From the NCBI GenBank assembly GCA_902783205.1, contig CACZQE010000367.1, positions 1 to 12,374 of the forward strand: a DNA stretch of 12,374 nt, read 5' to 3'. The notes beneath the pieces were generated by a model. That model saw only the letters and a program-made list of their open reading frames with translations, was not told the DNA's origin and made no database searches. This DNA comes from an uncultured Lachnospiraceae bacterium. GTDB taxonomy: Bacteria; Bacillota_A; Clostridia; Lachnospirales; Lachnospiraceae. Positions 1 through 7,281 of this stretch are shown in pieces. The position numbers and the translations under genes were made by a program. Every line of letters begins with the position of its first letter. Positions within the stretch are counted from its first letter, which is position 1.

Positions 1-156
1 AATGTTTCTGCCGTTTCCAGGGAGAAGAAAGTCGTGGCAGGTCTTAAATCCATGCTTGGCATTCTGGTTGACGTAAAAGTCCTGCAGCCTAAATCCATTA
101 TCCGAAGCGAAGGCAAAGCCGTTCGTGTCGTGGATAACAGAAATCTTTACAGATAA
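1..156 (+). CDS. Phenylacetate-CoA ligase-like protein, C-terminal end only (5' truncated by window)
   Basis: Frame 1 is open from the first base and stops at TAA 154-156, giving the last 51 residues of a protein that begins outside the window. The tail reads LKSMLGILVDVKVLQP, then IIRSEGKAVRVVDNRNLY. This matches the extreme C-terminus of the PaaK (phenylacetate-CoA ligase) family, where a short helix and strand lead into the conserved RSEGKAxRVxD segment that carries the C-terminal catalytic lysine. Family enzymes join aryl acids such as phenylacetate or indoleacetate to CoA with ATP going to AMP. In anaerobes they often sit beside indolepyruvate ferredoxin oxidoreductase and may run in reverse to make ATP; that neighbour would lie to the left, so it cannot be checked. 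The gene converges on the aminotransferase at 247-1461 and ends just before a shared terminator. The family call is fairly secure from the motif; the substrate is unknown. Confidence 0.8.
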   Translation, partial: NVSAVSREKKVVAGLKSMLGILVDVKVLQPKSIIRSEGKAVRVVDNRNLYR

Positions 157-176
157 AAGTCTTTTAAAGACATGAT

Positions 177-235
177 AAAAGCCCCTGCCTTTTCTGCCCG
201 CAAGCGGACGGAGGAGACAGGGGCTTCGTTTTTTA
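177..235. terminator. Bidirectional intrinsic terminator between convergent genes
   Basis: AAGCCCCTG at 179-187 pairs with CAGGGGCTT at 218-226. The right arm is followed within a few bases by a T run (about 229-234). The left arm is preceded by AAAA at 177-180, so the minus strand also reads a GC stem followed by T residues. The loop is long (about 30 nt) but holds a small inner hairpin, CCGC-AA-GCGG, so the whole can fold compactly. It lies between the stop of the PaaK-like gene (156) and the stop of the leftward aminotransferase (247), as expected for a shared terminator. Seen directly; function inferred. Confidence 0.8.
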
Positions 236-246
236 TAAAAGACAGT

Positions 247-1461
247 TTAACGGATGATACCCGGGTTTTTACGGTAGGATGCTGCCAGCTGTTCGAACAA
301 TTCAAGAGACCTCTCTACACGCTCCGTGGGCACACAGTAGGCAATTCTGGCGTGACCGGGGCAGCCGAAGCCGGTTCCCGGAACCATGAGAAGATTGTAG
401 TCCAGCTTTGCCCTCTCACAGAATGATATATCGTCGTCAATGATGGTGCGGGGGAAAATGTAGAAAGTTCCGCCCGGTTCCACCACGGAGTATCCCATCT
501 CTCTGAGTCCTTTGGTCAGTATATTGCGGTTGGTTTCATAGACACTGATATCCGCCGTCTCCATGGCACAGAGGGCACATACCCGCTGGAGAAGACTGGG
601 AGCGCAAACATAGCCCAAAGACCGGCCGGCGCCCGCAATGGCGGCATAGACAAGAGGCTGTTCCTCCACCTCGTCCGGAACCAGAACATAACCCATACGT
701 TCTCCCGGAAGAGACAAGGACTTAGACCAGGAATAGCATACAAGCGTATTGTCATAGTATTTTGTCAGGAAGGGAACCTGGATACCGGAGAAAGCGATTT
801 CCCGGTAAGGTTCATCAGCCAGCAGATAAATGGGATGATGGTATTCCTGTGACTTTGCTTCCAGAATCTGCGCAAGTTTTTTTACAGTCTCTTCAGAGTA
901 TACGGCCCCGGAAGGATTGTTGGGAGAATTGACAATAACACCCTTGGTATTCTCATTGAGAGCCTGCTCAAATCTATCAAAATCGATCTGAAAAGCTGCC
1001 GTATCTGCCGGGATCAGCCGCATTTTTGCGCCTGCGCCTTCTATAAAGACTTTATACTCCGGAAAATAAGGAGCGAATACGATGAACTCGTCACCGGGGT
1101 TGGACAGACCGTTTAAGCAGCAGCAGAGAGCTGCGGCGGCACCGACTGTCATATAGAGATTATCAGCATGAAAACTGGTGGAAAAGCGCTTGTTCAGTGA
1201 ATCTGCGATCATTTTCCTTACACCCGCGTCACCCTGGGCACTGGTATAACCGTGGAGGACGACAGGATCCGTCTCATCCACAAGTTTCCGGATTGTATCA
1301 TTTACAGAAGCGGGGGCCGGAACACTGGGATTGCCCAGGGAAAAGTCAAAAACATTTTCCGGGCCGACTTCAGCCGCACGCATTTTTCCGAATTCGAAAA
1401 GTTCCCGGATCACGGACCTCTGTGTGCCCAGACCCACCATTCTTTCATTTAAATTCAACAT
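247..1461 (-). CDS. Pyridoxal phosphate-dependent aminotransferase, class I/II (aspartate aminotransferase fold)
   Basis: A 404-residue cytoplasmic enzyme of the fold type I aminotransferases, the usual length for the family. It should move an amino group between an amino acid and a 2-oxo acid using PLP. Visible landmarks are NSPNNPSGAVY (178-188) with the cofactor-contacting Asn, ADEPYRE (215-221) with the Asp that pairs with the pyridine nitrogen and the conserved Tyr, SWSKSLSLPGERMGY (244-258) with the Schiff-base Lys247, and Arg372 in ARIAYC, the expected carboxylate-binding arginine. The ATG at 1461 has a GAGG ribosome site (complement of 1469-1472) seven bases upstream. It is transcribed leftward, convergent with a PaaK-like gene and divergent from an acyl-CoA ligase. 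That setting suggests aromatic or branched-chain amino-acid catabolism, but substrate specificity cannot be read from the motifs; alanine or aspartate transamination remains possible. No frameshift or missing key residue is seen. Confidence 0.93.
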   Translation of the reverse strand: MLNLNERMVGLGTQRSVIRELFEFGKMRAAEVGPENVFDFSLGNPSVPAPASVNDTIRKLVDETDPVVLHGYTSAQGDAGVRKMIADSLNKRFSTSFHADNLYMTVGAAAALCCCLNGLSNPGDEFIVFAPYFPEYKVFIEGAGAKMRLIPADTAAFQIDFDRFEQALNENTKGVIVNSPNNPSGAVYSEETVKKLAQILEAKSQEYHHPIYLLADEPYREIAFSGIQVPFLTKYYDNTLVCYSWSKSLSLPGERMGYVLVPDEVEEQPLVYAAIAGAGRSLGYVCAPSLLQRVCALCAMETADISVYETNRNILTKGLREMGYSVVEPGGTFYIFPRTIIDDDISFCERAKLDYNLLMVPGTGFGCPGHARIAYCVPTERVERSLELFEQLAASYRKNPGIIR

Positions 1462-1494
1462 AATTCAACCTCATTCCGTGATGGAAAAGTGGAG

Positions 1495-1516
1495 AAACCC
1501 GCCGGCTGACGGGTTC
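1495..1516 (-). other. Inverted repeat in the aminotransferase leader
   Basis: AACCCG (1496-1501) and CGGGTT (1510-1515) form a six-base inverted repeat around an eight-base centre. It falls between the predicted minus-strand promoter and the aminotransferase start codon, so it could be a short leader hairpin or an operator. There is no T run after it on either strand, so it is unlikely to be a terminator. The repeat is seen directly; any role is inferred and weak. Confidence 0.35.
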
Positions 1517-1542
1517 CGTCTGTTTCTTTGATCTATTCTTAT

Positions 1543-1571
1543 AATATAAGACCTAAAATCCTTTTTGACAA
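1543..1571 (-). promoter_or_regulatory. Predicted sigma-A promoter for the aminotransferase gene
   Basis: On the minus strand TTGTCA (complement of 1566-1571) is followed after 17 bases by TATATT (complement of 1543-1548). Each hexamer matches the housekeeping consensus at five of six positions. Transcription would begin about 75 bases before the ATG at 1461. Its -35 overlaps the region of the rightward promoter, so the two may compete or share a regulator. Confidence 0.6.
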
Positions 1572-1573
1572 GT

Positions 1574-1602
1574 TTGACATTTGGATTGGAGTGTGTTAAA
1601 TT
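1574..1602 (+). promoter_or_regulatory. Predicted sigma-A promoter for the acyl-CoA ligase gene
   Basis: A perfect -35 hexamer TTGACA (1574-1579) is followed after 17 bases by TAAATT (1597-1602); shifting one base gives TTAAAT at 16 bases. The -10 is a four-of-six match. A second TTGACA lies nine bases upstream (1565-1570), making a tandem TTTGACA pair with a 9-base period. The implied start near 1609 leaves a leader of about 100 nt before the ATG at 1709. Confidence 0.55.
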
Positions 1603-1614
1603 ATAGCAGATGTT

Positions 1615-1679
1615 CGCTTTAATGTGCAAAAGACAAAAAGCGATAAAGAGTTAAAGCGGCAGATTATGTATCATGCCGC
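1615..1679 (+). promoter_or_regulatory. Structured 5' leader with competing inverted repeats
   Basis: CGCTTTAA (1615-1622) is perfectly complementary to TTAAAGCG (1651-1658), and its first six bases can instead pair with AAAGCG (1637-1642). The 1651-1658 arm overlaps the left arm of a second hairpin, GCGGCAGAT (1656-1664) with ATC-A-TGCCGC (1670-1679, one bulged A). Only one of these can form fully at a time. The second hairpin ends about 12 bases before the AAAGGA ribosome site of the acyl-CoA ligase. The complementarity is seen directly; whether it is a regulatory switch, an operator pair or chance is unknown. No known riboswitch class is recognised. Confidence 0.4.
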
Positions 1680-1708
1680 ATTACCAATAAAGAAAGGATG
1701 TAAACCAG

Positions 1709-3343
1709 ATGACAGTAATGGATTATCTTGAGAGGAACCACAGACTTTTCGGAGATGAGGTGGCTCTGGTAGAACTGAATCCTACCATGAAGGACACAAG
1801 GAAGATTACCTGGAAGGAGTACGATCTTGTACAGCAGACCTCCTCCACCCCTTATCGGCGGGAGATTACCTGGAGTGTTTTCGATGAGAAGGCAAACCGG
1901 GTGGCAAATATGCTTCTGCAGCGGGGTATCAAGAAAGGGGACCGTGTAGCCATTCTCATGTTCAACTGTCTGGAATGGCTGCCCATTTATTTCGGTATAT
2001 TAAAGACCGGCGCCATCGCCGTACCTTTTAATTTCCGTTTTGACGCCAAAGAGATCAAATACTGTGCGGATCTGGCAGAGGTGCACTGTGTCTTCTTCGG
2101 ACCTCAGTTTATAGGACGTATTGAGTCCATCGAGGAGGACCTGAGCAGGGGCCGCCTGCTTATATATGTGGGAGACGGATGTCCGACTTTCGCGGAGGGT
2201 TACAGGGAACTGGTGGCAGACTGCTCAAGCCAGCCGCCCCGTGTTTTCCTCAATGAGCAGGATGACGCGGCTATCTATTTTTCCTCCGGGACCACCGGAT
2301 TCCCCAAGGCAATCCTTCATAATCATGAAAGTCTGATCCAGGCGGCAGAGATGGAACAGAAGCATCATCTGACCAACCGTGATGACGTATTCCTCTGCAT
2401 CCCGCCTCTTTATCATACCGGCGCAAAGTTCCACTGGATGGGAAGTCTGTGTGCAGGATCAAAGGCAGTCCTCTTAAAGGGAACCACTCCGGAAATCATT
2501 CTGGATACGGTTTCGAGGGAGCACTGCACCATCGTATGGCTGCTGGTACCCTGGGCTCAGGATATCGTGGACAGTCTTGACAGGGGTGATCTCAAGCTTT
2601 CCGATTACGAGCTGGATCAGTGGAGACTCATGCACATCGGAGCACAGCCTGTGCCTCCGTCCCTGATCAAGCGCTGGAAGGAATACTTCCCCCATCACCT
2701 CTATGATACCAACTACGGACTTTCCGAATCCACCGGCCCGGGATGCGTTCATCTGGGTGTGGAGAACATACATAAAGTCGGAGCCATCGGTGTTCCGGGG
2801 TACCGATGGGAATGCAGGATTGTCGATGAAAAAGGAGAGGACGTTGTCCAGGGCCAGGTCGGAGAACTCTGTGTCAAGGGCCCGGGCCTTATGACCTGCT
2901 ATTACAACGATCCTAAAGCAACCGCCGAGACCCTGAAGGACGGATGGCTTTTCACGGGTGATATGGCTATGCAGGATGAGGACGGATTCATTTTCCTGGT
3001 TGACCGGAAGAAGGATGTGATCGTCAGTGGCGGAGAGAATATCTACCCTGTTCAGATCGAGAACTTCTTAAGCGCCTTCGACAAGGTCAAGGATGTGGCT
3101 GTGATCGGTCTTCCTGACAAGCGGCTGGGAGAGATTACGGGTGCCATCATCTCCATTAAGGAGGGTATGGAATGCACTGAAGAAGAGATCGACGCATTCT
3201 GCCATGAACTCCCCCGTTATAAACGTCCCAAGAAGATTATTTTTGCAGATGTACCCCGAAATGCTACCGGCAAGATCGAGAAACCCGCACTCAGAAAGAA
3301 ATACGGCGCCGAACAGCTTGTCGCCCAGCAGAACAGAGGATGA
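1709..3343 (+). CDS. AMP-forming acyl-CoA synthetase / ligase (ANL superfamily)
   Basis: A 544-residue adenylate-forming enzyme that should activate a carboxylic acid with ATP and pass it to CoA. The full set of family motifs is present: phosphate loop FSSGTTGFPK (191-200), the A5 segment NYGLSEST (335-342), TGD (417-419), the hinge DRKKDVIVSGGENIYP (432-447), and the catalytic Lys522 in RNATGKIEK (517-525). Length matches fatty-acyl-CoA synthetases. No signal peptide or membrane segment is evident, so it should be cytoplasmic. The ATG at 1709 follows an AAAGGA ribosome site near 1692. The N-terminus is odd: KITWKEYD (32-39) and EITWSVFD (52-59) are similar segments exactly 20 residues apart, only one of which is needed to match the usual ITWxEFDxxANRxA element. 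It is monocistronic, between a long structured leader and a strong terminator. Family is sure; the acid used (medium-chain, branched, aryl or other) is not determinable. Confidence 0.93.
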   Translation: MTVMDYLERNHRLFGDEVALVELNPTMKDTRKITWKEYDLVQQTSSTPYRREITWSVFDEKANRVANMLLQRGIKKGDRVAILMFNCLEWLPIYFGILKTGAIAVPFNFRFDAKEIKYCADLAEVHCVFFGPQFIGRIESIEEDLSRGRLLIYVGDGCPTFAEGYRELVADCSSQPPRVFLNEQDDAAIYFSSGTTGFPKAILHNHESLIQAAEMEQKHHLTNRDDVFLCIPPLYHTGAKFHWMGSLCAGSKAVLLKGTTPEIILDTVSREHCTIVWLLVPWAQDIVDSLDRGDLKLSDYELDQWRLMHIGAQPVPPSLIKRWKEYFPHHLYDTNYGLSESTGPGCVHLGVENIHKVGAIGVPGYRWECRIVDEKGEDVVQGQVGELCVKGPGLMTCYYNDPKATAETLKDGWLFTGDMAMQDEDGFIFLVDRKKDVIVSGGENIYPVQIENFLSAFDKVKDVAVIGLPDKRLGEITGAIISIKEGMECTEEEIDAFCHELPRYKRPKKIIFADVPRNATGKIEKPALRKKYGAEQLVAQQNRG

Positions 3344-3348
3344 TTTTC

Positions 3349-3382
3349 AACACTGTGCCTAAAAAAGGCACAGTGTTTTTTT
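3349..3382 (+). terminator. Intrinsic terminator after the acyl-CoA ligase
   Basis: AACACTGTGCC (3349-3359) pairs perfectly with GGCACAGTGTT (3367-3377) around a seven-base A-rich loop, and the stem runs into a T tract ending at 3382. It starts six bases after the ligase stop codon. This is a textbook rho-independent terminator that insulates the ligase from glgC. Confidence 0.95.
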
Positions 3383-3405
3383 ATCATTTCCTGATGAAAA
3401 AGATG

Positions 3406-3434
3406 TTTCTTATAGAAGAGATATCGTGTATAAT
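3406..3434 (+). promoter_or_regulatory. Predicted promoter for glgCD
   Basis: A perfect -10 hexamer TATAAT lies at 3429-3434. The best-spaced -35 is TTTCTT (3406-3411, 17 bases away), a poor match, so the promoter may be weak or activator-dependent. It lies between the upstream terminator and the AAGGAGG ribosome site (3463-3469) of glgC, giving a leader of about 35 nt. Confidence 0.6.
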
Positions 3435-3475
3435 AATCTCATAGAAACTGTATCATTTAACGAAGGAGGAAAAAA

Positions 3476-4669
3476 ATGGGCAAAGAAATGATAGCTATGC
3501 TACTTGCCGGAGGACAGGGTTCCCGTCTGTACGCTTTGACGCAGAATCTTGCAAAGCCGGCAGTTCCATTCGGCGGAAAGTACCGTATTATAGACTTTCC
3601 GCTTTCCAATTGTGTCAATTCGGGGATCGATACTGTCGGTATCCTGACACAGTATCAGCCATTAGAATTGAATGAGTACATAGGAAACGGCCAGCCCTGG
3701 GATCTGGACCGTCTCTATGGTGGTGTGCATGTGCTGCCTCCCTATCAGAAAGCATCCGGTTCAGACTGGTATAAAGGAACAGCGAATGCCATTTATCAGA
3801 ATATTCCTTTTATTGAGCGCTATGATCCCGAGTACGTGATCATTCTTTCCGGCGACCAGATCTGTAAGCAGGACTATGATGATTTCCTGAAGTTCCACAA
3901 GGAGAAGGACGCAGAGTTCTCCGTGGCTGTAATGGAAGTTCCGTGGGAAGAGGCACCGCGTTTCGGTCTTATGGTAGCTGATGCCAACGACAAGATCACA
4001 GAGTTCCAGGAGAAACCCAAGAATCCCAAGTCCAATCTTGCTTCCATGGGTATTTACATTTTCAACTGGGATATCCTGAAAAAGTATCTGGAGGAAGACG
4101 AGGCAGATCCCAATTCAGAGAATGACTTCGGTAATAACATCATCCCCAACCTTCTGAAAGACGGAAGAAAGATGTATGCTTACCATTTCAACGGTTACTG
4201 GAAGGATGTAGGAACCATTTCCTCCCTCTGGGAAGCGAATATGGAAGTTCTGGATCCCGAGCACAGCGGCATTGACCTGTTCGATGAGGACTGGAAGATC
4301 TACAGCCGCAACAGCGGCATGCCGGGCCATAAGATTACCGCAACGGCCAAGGTGGACGATTCCATGATCACAGACGGCTGCAACATTTCAGGAACTGTTG
4401 AGCACTCTATCCTTTTCGCGGGCGTTAAGGTGGAGGAAGGCGCTGTTGTCCGCGACGCTGTCGTTATGGGCGGATCCGTGATCAAATCCGGCGCTGTCGT
4501 TGAACACTGCATCATTGCCGAGAATGTTACGGTAGGAGAGAACAGTGTGGTCGGCGGACCGGACCAGGTAGCTACCATCGGCTCCGACGTTACGGTAGGA
4601 GCAGGCGCTAAGATCGGAGACAGTGCCATGGTAAGTGAAGATGTAAAGGAGGGTGAAGAGATATGCTAG
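3476..4669 (+). CDS. glgC: Glucose-1-phosphate adenylyltransferase, catalytic subunit GlgC
   Basis: It makes ADP-glucose from glucose-1-phosphate and ATP, the committed step of bacterial glycogen synthesis. The 397-residue protein has an N-terminal nucleotidyltransferase domain (about 5-250) followed by a left-handed beta-helix built of hexapeptide repeats (about 290-395, rich in V-x-x-G and I-x-x-G spacing). Key motifs are AGGQGSRL (11-18), [19 protein letters not shown] (27-45), SGDQ with Asp127 (the metal-binding Asp, GDH in enteric enzymes), and FQEKP (177-181) with the expected glucose-1-phosphate lysine. The ATG at 3476 follows AAGGAGG by six bases. The stop overlaps the start of glgD by seven bases, indicating translational coupling and a shared GlgC-GlgD complex, as known in Bacillus and Geobacillus. 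The protein is shorter at the N-terminus than enteric GlgC, which is usual for Firmicutes. Confidence 0.97.
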   Translation: MGKEMIAMLLAGGQGSRLYALTQNLAKPAVPFGGKYRIIDFPLSNCVNSGIDTVGILTQYQPLELNEYIGNGQPWDLDRLYGGVHVLPPYQKASGSDWYKGTANAIYQNIPFIERYDPEYVIILSGDQICKQDYDDFLKFHKEKDAEFSVAVMEVPWEEAPRFGLMVADANDKITEFQEKPKNPKSNLASMGIYIFNWDILKKYLEEDEADPNSENDFGNNIIPNLLKDGRKMYAYHFNGYWKDVGTISSLWEANMEVLDPEHSGIDLFDEDWKIYSRNSGMPGHKITATAKVDDSMITDGCNISGTVEHSILFAGVKVEEGAVVRDAVVMGGSVIKSGAVVEHCIIAENVTVGENSVVGGPDQVATIGSDVTVGAGAKIGDSAMVSEDVKEGEEIC

Positions 4670-5805
4670 AGAAGAATACAAATGCACTCGGTATTATTTT
4701 CCCGAATACATATGATAAGCTGGTGCCGGAACTCGCCGGTGACCGTCTGATTGCTTCGATTCCCTTTGCCGGCAGATACCGTCTGATCGACTTTATCCTT
4801 TCTTCCATGGTTAATTCCGGTATTGACAATATTTCCGTGCTGGTAAGGCAGAGATACCATTCTCTTCTGGATCATCTGGGATCCGGACGTGCATGGGACC
4901 TGGTACGTAAGAACGGCGGTCTTAACATTTTCCCGCCTTTTGCCCAGGATACCATCAATGCTTCTGAAGGACGGATCGTTCCTCTGGAAGGCATTTCCGT
5001 ATTCTTAAAAGATGCAAAAGAGAAATACGTAGTAATCTCTGATGCCAACTTTGCGGCTAACTTTGATTTCAACGATATGATCGAGAAGCATATCAAGAGC
5101 GGCGCTGATGTGACCATGGCTTACACCCGTGAGGCCATTCCCCAGGCTCTTCTTGATATGGAGGGAATCTCCAAAGGCCTCTATTTCACTTATGAGATGG
5201 ATGGTGACAGGGTTACCAAGATGAATGTAAATCCCAAGACCCAGGGTACGGTAAATCTGGGACTGCCGGTTTATGTTCTTGAGAGAGAGCTGCTGATCGA
5301 AAAAGTAAATGAAGCTTATGTAAACGGAAACATTTATTTTGAGAGAGACGTTCTTGTACCCCAGGCAGGCAGCATGAACCTGCAGGGATACCTCTTTGAC
5401 GGATATGTTGCAAGAATCACCAGCGTGAAGAGCTTCTTTGATGAGAGCCTCAAGCTTCTGGATGATGACAACAGGGATGCCCTGTTTTCACCCGGACAGG
5501 TATTTACAAAAGTTCGTGACGATAATCCGACCCGCTATATCAGTGGAGCACAGGCATCTAATGTTCTGGTTGCCGACGGCTGCGTGATCGAGGGAATCGT
5601 GGAAGACTCCATCATTTTCCGTGGCGTTAAGATCGGAAAAGGCGCAAAAGTAAAGAACTGCGTAATTATGCAGGATACTGTGATTGGCGATGGCGCACGT
5701 CTTGAAAATGTTATCACAGACAAGAAGGCACAGATCGGCGTGGCCAAAGAACTTCGCGGCAGCGAGACATTCCCGGTATTTGTTGCAAAAGGACAGAAAG
5801 TATAA
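4663..5805 (+). CDS. glgD: GlgD, non-catalytic regulatory paralogue of ADP-glucose pyrophosphorylase
   Basis: A 380-residue homologue of GlgC with the same layout: transferase-like domain then a C-terminal beta-helix (about 290-375). The catalytic signature is lost. Where GlgC has AGGQGSRL, this protein reads [13 protein letters not shown] (8-20), with no Gly-rich phosphate loop, and the metal-site region is ISDANF (125-130) rather than SGDQ. In contrast the fold-forming segments [21 protein letters not shown] (around 35-55) and GSGRAWDL (73-80) are kept. This is the established pattern for GlgD, which pairs with GlgC and raises its activity rather than working alone. The start at 4663 has an AAGGAGGG site (4646-4653) inside the end of glgC, and the two frames overlap by seven bases, so the subunits are likely made in a fixed ratio. 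A strong terminator follows. Confidence 0.95.
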   Translation: MLEKNTNALGIIFPNTYDKLVPELAGDRLIASIPFAGRYRLIDFILSSMVNSGIDNISVLVRQRYHSLLDHLGSGRAWDLVRKNGGLNIFPPFAQDTINASEGRIVPLEGISVFLKDAKEKYVVISDANFAANFDFNDMIEKHIKSGADVTMAYTREAIPQALLDMEGISKGLYFTYEMDGDRVTKMNVNPKTQGTVNLGLPVYVLERELLIEKVNEAYVNGNIYFERDVLVPQAGSMNLQGYLFDGYVARITSVKSFFDESLKLLDDDNRDALFSPGQVFTKVRDDNPTRYISGAQASNVLVADGCVIEGIVEDSIIFRGVKIGKGAKVKNCVIMQDTVIGDGARLENVITDKKAQIGVAKELRGSETFPVFVAKGQKV

Positions 5806-5832
5806 AGGCTTTGTCCGTTTGACTTGAGGAAG

Positions 5833-5875
5833 ACACTCCGTATTCATAGAAAATGCGAATACGGAGTGTTTTTTT
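5833..5875 (+). terminator. Intrinsic terminator after glgD
   Basis: ACACTCCGTATTC (5833-5845) pairs perfectly with GAATACGGAGTGT (5857-5869), a 13-base-pair stem with an 11-base loop, and is followed by a T run through 5875. It ends the glgCD unit 28 bases after the stop codon. Confidence 0.95.
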
Positions 5876-5889
5876 CGGTCAGCCTGGGT

Positions 5890-5895
5890 TATAAT
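5890..5895 (+). promoter_or_regulatory. Predicted -10 element for ktrBA
   Basis: A perfect TATAAT sits at 5890-5895, 15 bases after the glgD terminator T run. No good -35 is found; the correctly spaced window falls in the terminator T tract. A TG lies at 5885-5886 but is two bases too far for a standard extended -10. It is the only plausible promoter before ktrB. Confidence 0.5.
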
Positions 5896-5896
5896 G

Positions 5897-5922
5897 GTTT
5901 ACATGAACACGAAAAAGTAAAC
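5897..5922 (+). repeat. Inverted repeat at the ktrBA transcription start region
   Basis: GTTTAC (5897-5902) and GTAAAC (5917-5922) form a perfect six-base inverted repeat with a 14-base spacer, starting two bases after the predicted -10. The position fits a repressor operator or a short 5' hairpin. The leader is far too short to hold the c-di-AMP (ydaO) riboswitch that precedes some ktr genes. The repeat is seen; its role is inferred. Confidence 0.35.
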
Positions 5923-5950
5923 TGTTAAAGACAATCATGGAGAGACTCTT

Positions 5951-7270
5951 ATGAATAGAAGATTAAAACCTTTTACCGTAATCATCCTGGGATTCGCAGG
6001 CGTGATCTTTCTCGGAAGCTGCCTGCTCACCCTGCCCGTTTCATCGGCAGCAGGAGTATGGACATCCTTTTCGACTGCTTCATTTACTGCAACCTCGGCA
6101 GTGTGTGTGACCGGGCTTGTGGTCAGGGATACCGGGACCTACTGGTCCGCCTTCGGCCAGACAGTGATTCTGATCATGATCCAGATCGGAGGTCTGGGCG
6201 TTGTATCCATGGCTGCTCTTCTGGCCATGGCAGCAGGAAGGAAAATATCTCTTCGTCACCGAAACCTGCTGGAGGAGACAATCAGTACTCATCAGATCGG
6301 CGGTATAGTCCGTATGCTTCGCTTTGTAATCTGCACGACTTTTATTGTGGAGCTTGTCGGCGCCCTCCTGATGATGCCCGTGTTTTACGGGAAATACGGG
6401 GCCCATGGTATCTGGATTTCATGTTTCCAGTCAGTCTCTGCTTTCTGTAACGCCGGTATGGACCTGATGGGCTCAAAGACAGGACCCTTCTCATCCATGA
6501 CCTCCTTACGGGGCAATGGCTATATTGTGACGGTAGTCACTTCGCTGATCGTGATCGGAGGTATAGGATTTCTTACATGGGATGATGTAAGAAACAAAAG
6601 ACATCATTTGAGAAAGTACAGGATGCAGAGTAAAGTGGCCCTCTGCATGACGGCTGCCCTGATTCTTGGGCCGGCCATGTTCCTTTATTATACAGAATTT
6701 GCTGCTGCTCCTGAAAATGAGAGAGTATGGCTTGCTTTGTTTCAGGCCGTCACGCCCAGAACAGCCGGATTTAACACGGCTGATTACAGCACTTTTACCG
6801 GGGCAGGTAAGGCTTTGACAATCGTACTGATGCTTATAGGCGGCTGCCCCGGCTCCACTGCCGGAGGTATGAAGACGACAACTGCAGCGGTGCTCATTGC
6901 CAATGTCCTGTCGGTTTCCAGGAGGGAAAAGCATGCCCATATGTTCGGAAGGCGGATTGAAGATGACGTGGTTAAAACAGCATCGGCCCTGATGCTTCTG
7001 TATGTTTTTGCCACTATAGGCGGCGCCCTGATCATCTGCCTGGAAGAACATTGCCACTTTGGATCAGCTGTCTTCGAGACGGCATCTGCTGTTGGAACGG
7101 TAGGCCTGACTCTGGGCCTGACACCGGAAATCGGCCATCTTTCCCGTATCGTGCTTATGGTACTTATGTTCTTCGGCAGAGTCGGAGGACTGACACTTAT
7201 ATATGCCGCCCTTTCGGACCAGAGTACGGAAGGGGATAAATATCCCGTTGAAAAGATTATTGTAGGGTAG
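5951..7270 (+). CDS. ktrB: KtrB/TrkH-family potassium transporter membrane subunit
   Basis: The ion-conducting subunit of a Ktr potassium uptake system, in the cytoplasmic membrane. At 439 residues it is KtrB-sized rather than the longer TrkH type. Four pore-loop repeats can be picked out: SAVCVTGLV (49-57), SAFCNAGMDL (163-172), PRTAGFNTADYS (269-280) and SAVGTVGLTLG (379-389), each with the conserved filter glycine. The family's intramembrane gating loop is present as GGCPGSTAGGMKTTT (297-311), and the last helix ends in FFGRVGGLTL (407-416). Hydrophobic helices alternate through the whole chain. A GGAGAG-like ribosome site lies just upstream of the ATG at 5951. The stop is followed 11 bases later by ktrA, so the two are one operon. 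KtrB dimers are gated by a ring of KtrA; sodium dependence cannot be judged from sequence. Confidence 0.95.
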   Translation: MNRRLKPFTVIILGFAGVIFLGSCLLTLPVSSAAGVWTSFSTASFTATSAVCVTGLVVRDTGTYWSAFGQTVILIMIQIGGLGVVSMAALLAMAAGRKISLRHRNLLEETISTHQIGGIVRMLRFVICTTFIVELVGALLMMPVFYGKYGAHGIWISCFQSVSAFCNAGMDLMGSKTGPFSSMTSLRGNGYIVTVVTSLIVIGGIGFLTWDDVRNKRHHLRKYRMQSKVALCMTAALILGPAMFLYYTEFAAAPENERVWLALFQAVTPRTAGFNTADYSTFTGAGKALTIVLMLIGGCPGSTAGGMKTTTAAVLIANVLSVSRREKHAHMFGRRIEDDVVKTASALMLLYVFATIGGALIICLEEHCHFGSAVFETASAVGTVGLTLGLTPEIGHLSRIVLMVLMFFGRVGGLTLIYAALSDQSTEGDKYPVEKIIVG

Positions 7271-7281
7271 GAGGAAATGTG

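Noticed and set aside
6506..7057. 183-codon open frame on the minus strand opposite ktrB
   Set aside because: No domain is recognisable and it lies wholly inside a gene with all KtrB motifs.
7279..7281. GTG as the start codon of ktrA
   Set aside because: Spacing to the AGGAGG site is four bases against seven for the adjacent ATG, so the ATG at 7282 is more likely; the proteins differ by one residue.
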